From the NCBI GenBank assembly GCA_050299435.1, contig JBNKVX010000012.1, positions 1 to 62,377 of the forward strand: 62,377 nt of DNA, given 5' to 3'. The notes under the pieces were generated by a model. That model was not told where the DNA came from. It did not search any database and worked only from the letters and a program-made list of their open reading frames with translations. The translations under genes and the position numbers were made by a program. The DNA comes from 1162T-S-0a-05 sp050299435. Its GTDB lineage: Bacteria > Pseudomonadota > Gammaproteobacteria > Pseudomonadales > Cellvibrionaceae. Shown here piece by piece: positions 8,153 through 17,764 of this stretch; positions within the stretch are counted from its first letter, which is position 1; each line of letters opens with the position of its first letter.

Positions 8153-10459
8153 TTAGTTTAGCAATTCTATGTTATGAACGCCGCTCTTAAGAATGTATAT
8201 TCCTTCACTCTTCCGGTCTAATCCCAGACCTGACAAACTATAAATTGCTTTTCCCTCTAAATTATGAGGCAAGTGGAATTCCGCTGTCGAATTTGGCGGG
8301 ACATTTACACTCCAAATTCGCCCACTATCTTCCCATGAAATCCCAACACTACCTCTAATAGTCGGAACGATACAATGCGCATATGCTAAACCACTTGTAT
8401 TTGGCTTAATTCTAATCAAACGAAACCCACTTAAAATGGGTTCAACGCCGCATATTTTTCTAGGGATTATATTTGCAGGAGCAGCTCCCCATGCATGATT
8501 CCAATCTAAATTTGGTTTGTAACTAATATCCCAAGCCTCTAATGCTATTGTAGTTCCAACGACGTTAAACATATGTGGCCATGATCTGTTTGTGCTTTCA
8601 TCAGTTATTAATGACAATGCGCTTTCGCCTTGATCATTATCATATAAAGCCTCTAATAAATATTGCGCCGCGTACACACTACCAGCCATTCTCTTTGATT
8701 TTATAAATTCGACAACACTTGAGATATTTTTCTCCTCAACCAACCCGAAAGCTAAAGCAAATAAATTTGAGTGAAACGATGAATGAACCAAATCCTCTCC
8801 ATCAACATAAAGACCGGTAGAACTATCAAAGAAAACTCGGTTATATGATAATTTGACTTTCTCCGACATATCTTTATAGATTTCTTCGTCCTTTGAATTA
8901 CCAGTTTCTTTGGCTATTTTTGACATCAATACCAGCCCCCGGTAATAAAATGCATTTACTACTGAATTGATCTCACCAAATTCGAAACCATCCCTTTCAC
9001 TTTCAGGCCAATCCACGATGTCACCAAAATACGACTTAAATTTCAGAGGAAAATAAATATTGTCTAAAAGACTATTTGTAACCAAGCCTGTACGAGTTGA
9101 TATTAATCCGTCATCTCGAGCTAGATTCGTCAGCGCTTTATGTTGCAAAGTAAAGTAATACTTATGAAGGGAGTCCATGTCAGAGGTATACATGAAGTCT
9201 GCCCACGCCATGAAAATTGAGTGTAATATCCACTCTGTTGGCCAATTTGCATGGAACAATAAATATTCATGAGTGTATCGGGCCATCGCAAACTCCCGAT
9301 CGGTAGCATAGTGCCCAAGTTGATTTATATAAGCGTCAGCTTCATATGGAATTCTCTCTCTATCACCGTCTACATATACACCAAGAAATGACGTAGCCTT
9401 AATCGAATACTTACTAAACTCCCAAACATCATTTAGCACTTGATCACTAGAAACAAAACTGGAATTATTTTCATTAAAATGATAAGAAACCGCTTTTTGA
9501 GTGACTTCAATAGCCTCAATTAACTCTTCTTGTCCGCCAATTTCAACATACCGAAAAGGCATCACCTCTCCGATAAACTCAGGCATATGTATTGCACGAT
9601 CGCCCGTATTCCGTAAATCAGGCGGAATTTTAAGTTCATAAATTTCCTTTTCGGCCTCTATCGTCAGGTTGATCAAACGATATCGGATTGATCCACCAGG
9701 GTTCTTATCGACGATATTTTTACCGTCGCTTTTTTCCCCCAGATGAATTTCTATTGGGCCATAAAACTGTCCAGAATTCTTCACGATAAGCGTACCGAAT
9801 GCAGCCTTACCAAAATCAAAATACCTATTGCCAGAGGTGTTTACAGCTTGATTTATCGGTGATCTCAAGCTTACTTCCATCCTATTTCGGTTTTCTGCTC
9901 GCCAGACACTTCCATCGCGATATTGAATCGAATGCCAGTTACTTTCCGATGGCCAATCTCGAGATGCATTTGCACTAACTTTAAATCGATGAGGTTCGCT
10001 ATATTCACCTGATTTATCATCGCTATCCCAGGTCTTAACCATCCAAAGATATTCACCGTCTGGTTCTAATTCAGGACCAAGGTAAGGAATATACAATTGC
10101 TGGGATGAACTAACTTTACCTGAGTCCCAAACAATATCTACAACCGAACCTCCAGAAACCACAGAAAATAATTTTATTTGATAAGCGGTCTGAACAGCAC
10201 CCGCACGCGAATCATTTACTATCCAAGAAAATACAGGCCTGGTATCTGTGATCAAAGATATATCCGAGTCAAACACAAGATCAAGCAACAGCCCAAAGGG
10301 TTTTAGTGGCGCGCCATTACCCTCCTGATCATTTTCCGAAGGAGTATTCGGATCTAGGGTCGATTCCCCCATCCATTTCGAATCTGTGTCGCTGCCACCA
10401 CAACCAGACAAATTAATTGCCAACAATAAACATACAAGCAAAGAATTTTTTATGTTCAT
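8153..10459 (-). CDS. Lipoprotein alpha-L-rhamnosidase (GH78)
   Basis: This 768-residue protein should remove terminal alpha-L-rhamnose from polysaccharide. Its lipobox LSGC (cysteine 20) followed by Gly-Gly predicts an outer-membrane lipoprotein. An Fn3-like N-terminal section (about 60-165; RPVFSWI, AYQIKLFS, DGEYLWMVKTWD) is followed by a beta domain and the (alpha/alpha)6 barrel. GH78 marks are DGDRERIPYEADA (364-376, holding the general-acid region) and ALEAWD (639-644, with Glu641 as likely base). It ends in a beta-sandwich with an RIKP motif. It is the most distal leftward gene, 143 bases after the GT4 gene, with an AT-rich gap and no clear terminator. Substrate identity is inferred from family and neighbourhood. 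Confidence 0.85.
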   Translation of the reverse strand: MNIKNSLLVCLLLAINLSGCGGSDTDSKWMGESTLDPNTPSENDQEGNGAPLKPFGLLLDLVFDSDISLITDTRPVFSWIVNDSRAGAVQTAYQIKLFSVVSGGSVVDIVWDSGKVSSSQQLYIPYLGPELEPDGEYLWMVKTWDSDDKSGEYSEPHRFKVSANASRDWPSESNWHSIQYRDGSVWRAENRNRMEVSLRSPINQAVNTSGNRYFDFGKAAFGTLIVKNSGQFYGPIEIHLGEKSDGKNIVDKNPGGSIRYRLINLTIEAEKEIYELKIPPDLRNTGDRAIHMPEFIGEVMPFRYVEIGGQEELIEAIEVTQKAVSYHFNENNSSFVSSDQVLNDVWEFSKYSIKATSFLGVYVDGDRERIPYEADAYINQLGHYATDREFAMARYTHEYLLFHANWPTEWILHSIFMAWADFMYTSDMDSLHKYYFTLQHKALTNLARDDGLISTRTGLVTNSLLDNIYFPLKFKSYFGDIVDWPESERDGFEFGEINSVVNAFYYRGLVLMSKIAKETGNSKDEEIYKDMSEKVKLSYNRVFFDSSTGLYVDGEDLVHSSFHSNLFALAFGLVEEKNISSVVEFIKSKRMAGSVYAAQYLLEALYDNDQGESALSLITDESTNRSWPHMFNVVGTTIALEAWDISYKPNLDWNHAWGAAPANIIPRKICGVEPILSGFRLIRIKPNTSGLAYAHCIVPTIRGSVGISWEDSGRIWSVNVPPNSTAEFHLPHNLEGKAIYSLSGLGLDRKSEGIYILKSGVHNIELLN

Positions 10460-10602
10460 AATAAAAAGTGCTCTTACTTACAATGGATTCTCGGCAGAAT
10501 TGCAACACCTATTTTGTAACCACAAAACAAATTCAGAATAATTAAAATTATTAATCCACAATAAACTTACATATCTTGAAATTTCAAGTGCATTTACAAA
10601 CA

Positions 10603-11832
10603 CTATCTGCGCGCCAACAACTCTACAATTGCATTTAACATACTGGCAGCTTGAAACTTCCTGCTATACTTTTCTGCAGAATTTACACAATTATTTTTCA
10701 ATTCAGTGTGCAGAGTTACATTTTCTTTCAACGCTAAGATTGCTGAACTAAGCGCGTCCACGCTCTCAGGAGAAACGGTTATTCCTGTATTCGTCGACTC
10801 AATAATCGTTGTTGCCTCTCCGGGAGGGACACTCATTATCATTGGGATCCCCATTCCCATGCATTCGAATATTTTTGAAGGAATTACCGTAGAAAACAAT
10901 GGCGCGTTTTTAAGCGGGACAACTGACACGTCGCAAACAGACAAAATTCGCGGCATTAGCGATTTATCTTGTCTTTCAACAAATACGACATTATCTAATT
11001 TCTTTTCTTCAACAAGTCTGATTAACGTATCTTTTGCGGCTCCTCCACCAACGAAAAGGAATATTATTTTCGGATCATCTATAAATCTTTCTGCTGCGCA
11101 GATAATAGTTTCTAATCCGTGTGCCATACCATGCGTCCCAATGTAGCCAACAACAAATTTTCCACACAAGCTGTACTTTTTTACAAAGTAATTGTCTTTG
11201 TTAGGCGATGGTTTAAATGCAGATAGATCAACACCATTTAATACAACACATATTTTTCTTTCGTCTATACCTCTACTTACCAAATCATGCTTAAAAGATT
11301 TTGTAACCGAAACGATAAGGCTTGCCCTTCGATACAAAAACACTTCAATTTTTTCTAGCAACCGAATAACCGTACCATCCTTAATTACTCCAACAGCAGC
11401 AATAGAAGCAGGCCAAATATCCCGCAACTCAAAAACAAATGGCTTTCGTTTAATTGCTGACAGCGCCCAACCCGAGCAAGCACAGAAAAACTGCGGGGAT
11501 GTTGCAACAACGACATCAATATTTTTCTGGAAAAGACCAGCGAAGAAACTGGAAAACATAAACGAAATATAATCAAGCGTTCTTTTAATAAAACCTTCAT
11601 TGGCAGTAATGTAGGTTTTCACCCGTATCACATTTATTCCGTTAATGTCGGATTTTTTGTAAAAGGAGTTTTTATATCCGGGATATAGCTTTCCTTCTGG
11701 GAAATTTGGTGCACATGTAATAACTGTAACCGAGTGTCCTGCTTCCACCCACTTTACGGTGTGCTCATAAGTGCGTGACGCCGGTGCATTACCTTCAGGC
11801 GGGAAATTGTCAGTTAAAAACAAAATATGCAT
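10603..11832 (-). CDS. Glycosyltransferase family 4 (WbuB-like)
   Basis: A retaining GT-B enzyme of the WbuB/WbjE type that adds an amino-sugar residue to lipid-linked oligosaccharide on the cytoplasmic face. MHILFLTDNFPPEGNAPASR opens the N-terminal domain. FELRDIWPASI and VLNGVDLSAF are typical of the WbuB set, and GMGIPMIMSVPPGEA near the C-terminus is the donor-binding region. The start at 11832 overlaps the preceding stop (TAATG), so translation is coupled. Relatives with heparinase-like and two-domain oxidoreductase neighbours occur in other O-antigen clusters. The sugar transferred is not predictable here. Confidence 0.85.
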   Translation of the reverse strand: MHILFLTDNFPPEGNAPASRTYEHTVKWVEAGHSVTVITCAPNFPEGKLYPGYKNSFYKKSDINGINVIRVKTYITANEGFIKRTLDYISFMFSSFFAGLFQKNIDVVVATSPQFFCACSGWALSAIKRKPFVFELRDIWPASIAAVGVIKDGTVIRLLEKIEVFLYRRASLIVSVTKSFKHDLVSRGIDERKICVVLNGVDLSAFKPSPNKDNYFVKKYSLCGKFVVGYIGTHGMAHGLETIICAAERFIDDPKIIFLFVGGGAAKDTLIRLVEEKKLDNVVFVERQDKSLMPRILSVCDVSVVPLKNAPLFSTVIPSKIFECMGMGIPMIMSVPPGEATTIIESTNTGITVSPESVDALSSAILALKENVTLHTELKNNCVNSAEKYSRKFQAASMLNAIVELLARR

Positions 11833-13526
11833 TACTTTGAACTCCAACGTAAATGTATAGAGCTTGTGGAAGACAACGCTTTAAAACATAACTTAGTACT
11901 TAAAAAAGATATTCCAAATTGAGGATGCCAAGTTGATGATTCAACAAAGATTTCCGCGCCAACTGAAGACAAGGTAATTCGATATTTTTCAACATCTAAA
12001 ATAACGACATTCTCTAGCACGCTAACGACTGTAACCTCGGGGTGAAGGTGCAGATAACCGATCGCAACGTCATATTTACCATGGAACGTATCTGTCACTT
12101 TCACTTTTTCTGGGGATACCTCCCAGAATCTCTCGTGCGCGCAATGGATGCCCTGTTTTAGAAAACCATTGTGCCTGGCTCCAAAGGTCGCTGTACTAGC
12201 TACAACATCTCCAATCATTCGATTTTCTATTAGAGCTCTTTTTGCAACACGAAATCCACTCCATACCTGAGAAGAGTTCAATCCATTAATTGTTACTGTA
12301 TTGTGAGCAGCAGTGCCGCGTTGTCTTAAACGTTCTTCGCTAACACCGTACTCAGATATTCCAGAGTTAACAAAAACTCGCCGCCCGCCCAAACAAAACT
12401 CAAATGACAAAGCATCCGCATGCCCGTGACCAGGAATATAGTCAGGCCCAATAGCCGCCAAATCTGCAATCAATGAATAGTCTTTTGTTTTAATACTCAC
12501 ATAACCAGATTGAGCTAAGTCATACAAATCAATCGATTCAAAGTTTAAAGCCGGCAAATGGGCGCCTGTAAAACCAAGCTTATTCGCATAAGCAAATACA
12601 ACTTCAACAGAAGGTGCCACACCAAAACAGGAGTCATTAAAAAAGCTAATTTCACCGTCGTTGTGAATCATTGCTTTCAACCACTCAATCATTTTACAAA
12701 TAACCTTTTTGGTTTCTATTACCACAGACATGTTTACTTTATTAGGGAACGCTGCAAAAATATTAATAAGATCAAGCAGGTCTACCAACATAATTACATG
12801 ATACATTGGCGTGAGTTCAAAATTTCCGCCATCATTCAGAACCTGCTCATTGAGTTCTCGCAGATACACAGTCAATCCACGAGACAAGAAAGTCGCCGCC
12901 AATGGCCCATCCAAATACAAACCGGAAAAAATTAGTGCCTTTGCGTTGACAAAAAGATGATTACCCAACAAATGTTGTTCCATGTTTCTCAGTAAATACT
13001 CAGCTTGCTGCGCCAGACTGTTTAAAGCTATAGAATCGGGCTCTTCATTAGACAAAAAATATTTAATCCAATTGCAAATCCTCAGAGAGGTAGGATAGGG
13101 TTCCCAGCCATTACCAAATGGAGCTGGATTTTCTTTTATCCATCGAGCTATTAATGCTGCATGACGATCAATTCTAGCTTTCGATCCAATAGCATTTAGA
13201 TCATCAAAATAATGTAAGTTATATAGCCAAAGCTTTGGCTGCGCTGGGTTATTCCAGTCACCCTGACAAGTAATATGACCTTCTCTATTTAAAAATACAA
13301 ATCGATCGTTTTCAAAATATTTCTGGTCGTACAACTCATATCTACACCATGGCCCACTAACAGAAGATAACTTTCCTATCGGAAATTTTATTCGTGGCTT
13401 TAACATCTTTTTCGCCAATCTATGATATATCTGTGCAACTTTAAGGTATTTTATGGTATGAAAATACATTAACCACCGAGACGCAGCACGAACCAATCCC
13501 CTCTTTTTTATCTTCAAAGCACTCAT
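11832..13526 (-). CDS. Heparinase II/III-like protein
   Basis: The 564-residue product matches the heparinase II/III superfamily: an alpha-helical (alpha/alpha) toroid (about 60-330; WLYNLHYFDDL, GNGWEPYPTSLRICNW, GNHLFVNAKAL, TPMYH) followed by a beta-sandwich with GHGHADALSFE (366-376) and RGTAAHNTVTINGLNSS. These enzymes cleave or act at uronic-acid linkages. There is no signal peptide, so the protein appears cytoplasmic, unlike secreted lyases. With uronate-type sugars predicted from wecC and tviB, it may act on the repeat unit or as an epimerase. That role is inference. It is tightly coupled to both neighbours. Confidence 0.8.
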   Translation of the reverse strand: MSALKIKKRGLVRAASRWLMYFHTIKYLKVAQIYHRLAKKMLKPRIKFPIGKLSSVSGPWCRYELYDQKYFENDRFVFLNREGHITCQGDWNNPAQPKLWLYNLHYFDDLNAIGSKARIDRHAALIARWIKENPAPFGNGWEPYPTSLRICNWIKYFLSNEEPDSIALNSLAQQAEYLLRNMEQHLLGNHLFVNAKALIFSGLYLDGPLAATFLSRGLTVYLRELNEQVLNDGGNFELTPMYHVIMLVDLLDLINIFAAFPNKVNMSVVIETKKVICKMIEWLKAMIHNDGEISFFNDSCFGVAPSVEVVFAYANKLGFTGAHLPALNFESIDLYDLAQSGYVSIKTKDYSLIADLAAIGPDYIPGHGHADALSFEFCLGGRRVFVNSGISEYGVSEERLRQRGTAAHNTVTINGLNSSQVWSGFRVAKRALIENRMIGDVVASTATFGARHNGFLKQGIHCAHERFWEVSPEKVKVTDTFHGKYDVAIGYLHLHPEVTVVSVLENVVILDVEKYRITLSSVGAEIFVESSTWHPQFGISFLSTKLCFKALSSTSSIHLRWSSK

Positions 13527-15649
13527 TAATTTCTTAGCGAATCAGCAATATCAACTGAGATGCGAGCGACTTCAATAATTTCTTCAAAAGAAATAGGCGC
13601 ACTTTTACCAGCTGAAACAGCATCAACAAAATATTTCGCGCAATTCTTTTGCCCCTTATCCTGAACAAAAAGACTTTTCTTCTTAAAGCCCTTCCAGCCG
13701 AAACCCATTAGCTTCCTGAAATTATCTAACTGTAAAACAGCATTATCTGCAAAAACTTCAATTCGTTCCTTAGCGAACTCTTTTCCTCCATTTGCAAAGT
13801 AATGAATCGTTCCAAACGAACCATCTTTGAAAGATAAAGTAATAGAAGCTTTATCCTCAACAACATCCATTCCTAGGTTAGTCCCCATGCAAGTTACGGT
13901 ATAATTTTCAATTTCACTTCCCGCCAAATAGCGCATTAAGTCTATATAATGACAAGCCTCGCCGATAATTCGCCCCCCCCCAACACGAGGATCTTGCGTC
14001 CAATGATCCGCAGGTATTGCCCCCGCATTCATTGTCATAATAAATGATTTCGGTTCTGATACGTTTTCCAGCTGGTCTTTCATTAATTTAACAAGAGGGG
14101 AAAAACGACGATTATATCCAACCATTAATCTACACCGCCCCGATTGTCCAGTATAAGCCATCTCAATTTGATCCAGCTCCCGGTGCGATAAAGCTAGCGG
14201 CTTTTCTACAAAAACATTTTTCCCGGCTTTTAGAGCTTGAATTACTTGTCCCGCATGAAGGTTATGTTGAGTGGCGATTACCACGGTATTAATTTTGTCG
14301 TTATTAAGTAGCTGAGCCAGATCTGTAGAAGCATTTACAAAATTATTTTTTTTGCCATAATGTACAGCACTTACACCGCCACTAGTAAGCAAGGTGTCCA
14401 ATTGAGCACCAGCAAAGTTAAACGCAGGTATCAGTACCCTCGAAGCATAGTTTCCTCCACCTATAAATCCGCAAACAACTTCGTGCTTTTGATATTGAAC
14501 AGCAGGCCGAATATTTACTCGCTTACTCGAAAAAAGTATCTCTGCCTCCGCTCTATAGTTCAACATGATGCCAAGCGATGTCGGATCATCCAAACATTTA
14601 TATGCAGCAATAGCTTCATTTATGTCAAACCGGTGAGTAATAAGCGGAGACACGTTAATTGCTCCAGTAGACATGAGATCTAAGACAGCTTCAAAATTTC
14701 GCTGCTCCGTCCACCGTACAAAGCCTATTGGGTAATCATTGCCATTCTCCTCATAATTCGCATCGTAACGACCGGGTCCATACGAACAGGACACTTGGAA
14801 GGAAAGCTCCTTTTCATAGAAATCAGCACGAGACAATTCCAATCCGACCACACCAACTAGCACTATACGACCACGCTTACGACACATTTGTGCACCTTGA
14901 CTCACTGGTGTATTGCTTTTAGTAGACGCCGTTATTATTACCGCGTCTACACCCTTTCCGCGTGAAAAGACATTTGCCTTGGCGATAGGGTCTTCATCGG
15001 CTGAAAGGTCGACTGTTTCAGCCCCAAAATCTCTTGCCAATTTACATTTGGAAGAGTCGAAATCGATACCAAGTACGCGGCAACCATTAGCTCTTAGTAA
15101 TTGAACCGTAATCAAACCTATCAACCCTAAACCCGTCACAACAAAACATTCTCCAATCGTAGGGTTCGCAATCCTAAGCCCTTGCATCGCAATGGCTGCT
15201 AAAACAGTAAAAGCCGCGCTGTCGTCGTCGACATTGTCTGGCACTACAGCGCACAAATTCTTTGGCACACGTACTACTTCAGCATGACTACCATTTGATA
15301 CTACTCTACTACCGACACGAAATTCGGTGCCACCGTTATCTGCAACAATTCCAACGTTGCAGTAGCCCAAGGGCAAAGGTTGATCTAGCTTAGATCTAAC
15401 CGCATCGATTGTAGGCACAAGACCGTCTGTTTTAACCTTGTCCAACACCATTTTAACTTTATCAGGCTGCGAACGCGCTTTCTTAATGAAATTTGATTTT
15501 CCAAAGTCAATTAACATGCGCTCTGTACCAATAGATACAAGAGATGAACGAGTGCCAATAAGTAGCTGTCCTTCCTTTGCCTGTGGACACGGAATATCAA
15601 CCAGTGCCGTCTCTCCATTACTCAAACTTTGAAGAACTTGTTTCATCAT
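13526..15649 (-). CDS. Two-domain oxidoreductase: medium-chain dehydrogenase fused to Gfo/Idh/MocA
   Basis: About residues 1-370 form a zinc-type alcohol-dehydrogenase-like MDR domain (VSIGTER, GSHAEVVRVP, VTGLGLIGLITVQLL). Residues from about 390 to the end form a Gfo/Idh/MocA domain (VCGFIGGGNYASRVLIPAF, NVFVEKPLALS, GGGRIIGEACHYIDLM). This fusion is found in surface-polysaccharide clusters beside heparinase-like and GT4 genes. A sugar oxidation/reduction is likely, but I know of no assigned reaction for it. ATG 15649 overlaps the previous stop (ATGA), and a second ATG follows directly. Its TAA overlaps the next start. Confidence 0.85.
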   Translation of the reverse strand: MMKQVLQSLSNGETALVDIPCPQAKEGQLLIGTRSSLVSIGTERMLIDFGKSNFIKKARSQPDKVKMVLDKVKTDGLVPTIDAVRSKLDQPLPLGYCNVGIVADNGGTEFRVGSRVVSNGSHAEVVRVPKNLCAVVPDNVDDDSAAFTVLAAIAMQGLRIANPTIGECFVVTGLGLIGLITVQLLRANGCRVLGIDFDSSKCKLARDFGAETVDLSADEDPIAKANVFSRGKGVDAVIITASTKSNTPVSQGAQMCRKRGRIVLVGVVGLELSRADFYEKELSFQVSCSYGPGRYDANYEENGNDYPIGFVRWTEQRNFEAVLDLMSTGAINVSPLITHRFDINEAIAAYKCLDDPTSLGIMLNYRAEAEILFSSKRVNIRPAVQYQKHEVVCGFIGGGNYASRVLIPAFNFAGAQLDTLLTSGGVSAVHYGKKNNFVNASTDLAQLLNNDKINTVVIATQHNLHAGQVIQALKAGKNVFVEKPLALSHRELDQIEMAYTGQSGRCRLMVGYNRRFSPLVKLMKDQLENVSEPKSFIMTMNAGAIPADHWTQDPRVGGGRIIGEACHYIDLMRYLAGSEIENYTVTCMGTNLGMDVVEDKASITLSFKDGSFGTIHYFANGGKEFAKERIEVFADNAVLQLDNFRKLMGFGWKGFKKKSLFVQDKGQKNCAKYFVDAVSAGKSAPISFEEIIEVARISVDIADSLRN

Positions 15650-16758
15650 GAATTCCAATTAATTTCGTTTAAATCAAATATGCTCATAGATAAATCATCT
15701 CGCTTGCTACCGACACTATAGGCGTACAATGTATTCGAGTCTCTAGTCGAGCAGGGGAACATGACAGCACCAAACTGAAACAATTTAAATGGATAAATAT
15801 CTTTTTCCCACGAATACAATACCTTGCATGAAAAATTGCTTTTTCGACAAATTACAATATCCATTTTATTTTCAACAATCCCCGGGCCAGGACGGTTCGT
15901 CAAGAGCTTAGAAACTTTACTGTTATTTGTTATATCTGGCTCAGTTGCCGTAGAAAACACGTAATAGTCCTTTAACTCAACGCCATATATGGAAGAGCCA
16001 TTAATATCACATATGGTCAACGTTACCCATACATTGTCTTTTTGCGTTAACAACCGAATAGTATTTTTTTCAAGTTGTGAATCTGTCGCATATAGCAGCC
16101 CTCCAGACACAGGGAAAGCCACGCAAGCCCGATACTTTTGATGTCCTGAAACGACTCTAACCACGCTGGAGAAATCTTTTGTAGCTCGCCATATCCCCGC
16201 AGCATCGCCAAAATCGCCCGTTAGTATCCAAACACATGCTCCGTCCACATCAGGAACAATTGCGTGAATATGGTTTATTAAACCCTTATTAAAAGTATAA
16301 ACAACCTCCCAATTTCCCCGATTATTGCCACACTTAAGGCGGTAAATATTTATTTCTAACTTATCATTATTCCCGTAGTATTCTCCGTAAAGAAGGCTAT
16401 CCGAAAACTCAAAAATATTTTCAATTTTTGTAAAGCTTAGCGGCCCATTACCTTTATAAAATCTAAATTCCTTTTTCAACCCCATGGTTTCCGAATAAGT
16501 ATAAAGGTGCTTTTTATACGCAAAATAATAAACACCGTCACTACTAATGGCAGAATAAACACCCGACCGTCTTAGGCGAAAAAGTAAAGAAAATTGGTCT
16601 AGCAACCGAGATAGAATAGTGCTCGGAAATTCAAATATTTTCTCAAACTTACCATCAACGAATCGAAACACTCGACACCCTTTTGCAACAACAACACCCT
16701 CACCGCTCCTAAAAAGCGGTTTGCACTTCCTAAATTTCGTCAGTGCGCTTATCTTCAT
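15646..16758 (-). CDS. Unrecognised 370-residue protein, beta-propeller-like
   Basis: I do not recognise this protein. It has no signal peptide or membrane segment and is rich in aromatic beta-strand blocks that recur roughly every 45-50 residues (GVYSAISSDGVYYFAYKK, GACVWILTGDFGDAAGIWRA, GGLLYATDSQ, YGVELKDYYVFSTATE). That pattern suggests a propeller such as a sialidase/WD-like fold. The ATG at 16758 has GGAG six bases before it and is preferred to an in-frame codon at 16785. It overlaps the acetyltransferase gene by 29 bases and the oxidoreductase gene by four, so it belongs to the operon. It could be a glycan-binding or scaffold partner, but that is a guess. Confidence 0.75.
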   Translation of the reverse strand: MKISALTKFRKCKPLFRSGEGVVVAKGCRVFRFVDGKFEKIFEFPSTILSRLLDQFSLLFRLRRSGVYSAISSDGVYYFAYKKHLYTYSETMGLKKEFRFYKGNGPLSFTKIENIFEFSDSLLYGEYYGNNDKLEINIYRLKCGNNRGNWEVVYTFNKGLINHIHAIVPDVDGACVWILTGDFGDAAGIWRATKDFSSVVRVVSGHQKYRACVAFPVSGGLLYATDSQLEKNTIRLLTQKDNVWVTLTICDINGSSIYGVELKDYYVFSTATEPDITNNSKVSKLLTNRPGPGIVENKMDIVICRKSNFSCKVLYSWEKDIYPFKLFQFGAVMFPCSTRDSNTLYAYSVGSKRDDLSMSIFDLNEINWNS

Positions 16759-17722
16759 TAGAAACTCCAAAATAAGGATAGCCATTCAGGTTTATACTTT
16801 CCAAAAACGACAGTAGATCACCCGACCGAATCATCTCTACGACAACACCATCTATTCGATGAGATTTCATCAATCCAGAGTTTATTAGATCTTTACACAG
16901 TGTGCGCTCAGCAAAATGTAAAGCGCCCCACTTGGGCTGTCTTTCCCTTAATGTTTTTATTTCCACGCGCCCATCAAATTCAATTTGAAAATGTTTATCC
17001 CTGTACCAATTTAAAATAGGCCAAGTTTCGTCTTTCAAATCTTCCGCAACATGTATCATTGTTAAGCTGTGCGTGAGATCTACACCCAATCCCACTATCA
17101 GTGCATTCTTATCTGCACAACGCTTCCAGGACGAGTTTTTACCACATGGCAAAGGAGAATCACCATCAAGATTACCCTCCATTAGAAAATGTGCCTGACT
17201 TCCTACTGCAATCATCGTATTTATTGGATGCGGGCTTCTAACCGCCCCGGGCTTTTTTGATAACGCGATGGGTAAAGCTCCGGTTTTAATTGGAGTTTTA
17301 TCCACCTTATATAAATAGGTACGATCTGATATATCTGCAGTCAAGTAATCTTTAAGAGGCACGTCGTTTCGAAATATTGGCATAGCCGGCATAGCAAGTG
17401 TGCCTGAGCCGCCCAGAATATCCAGAAGCTCATCAACTATCTGTACAGGAGCTAACTGGGTGCCTTTTATTGACTGATAAGCTGAATGAACCAAGAGTAT
17501 ATCGTCCTTCTCAATACCGCAGGAAGCAATTGCATTTCTTATTTTCCGCCACGATACCGACTGACGCTCCGTTCTTTCCTCACCTACAACTTTTTTCTTC
17601 TTGCCTAGCTTGCGCCTTATGCGAAGGTACCAGCCAATATTCCGCCAATAAATCCTTCTGAACAAAACCTCTATCATCGGAGACAACGAAAATATTTTCC
17701 TAGTGACACTATCATTCGGCAT
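16730..17722 (-). CDS. AAC(3)-family N-acetyltransferase, probably acting on an amino sugar
   Basis: The protein carries Antibiotic_NAT (AAC(3)) features: DILLVHSAYQSIKG, GSGTLAMPAMPIF, an HPINTMIAVGSQAHFL stretch, and NALIVGLGVDLTHSLTMIHVAED. It is 330 residues, longer than drug-modifying members because of a basic N-terminal extension (RRIYWRNIGWYLRIRRKLGKKKK) that could touch the membrane. In this setting acetylation of an amino-deoxysugar on the repeat unit is more likely than aminoglycoside resistance, because no resistance or mobile genes are near. It follows the GT2 gene by 42 bases. Confidence 0.8.
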   Translation of the reverse strand: MPNDSVTRKIFSLSPMIEVLFRRIYWRNIGWYLRIRRKLGKKKKVVGEERTERQSVSWRKIRNAIASCGIEKDDILLVHSAYQSIKGTQLAPVQIVDELLDILGGSGTLAMPAMPIFRNDVPLKDYLTADISDRTYLYKVDKTPIKTGALPIALSKKPGAVRSPHPINTMIAVGSQAHFLMEGNLDGDSPLPCGKNSSWKRCADKNALIVGLGVDLTHSLTMIHVAEDLKDETWPILNWYRDKHFQIEFDGRVEIKTLRERQPKWGALHFAERTLCKDLINSGLMKSHRIDGVVVEMIRSGDLLSFLESINLNGYPYFGVSNEDKRTDEI

Positions 17723-17764
17723 ATATTCACCATATATAAATGGATTTAATAATCCCTCATCACT

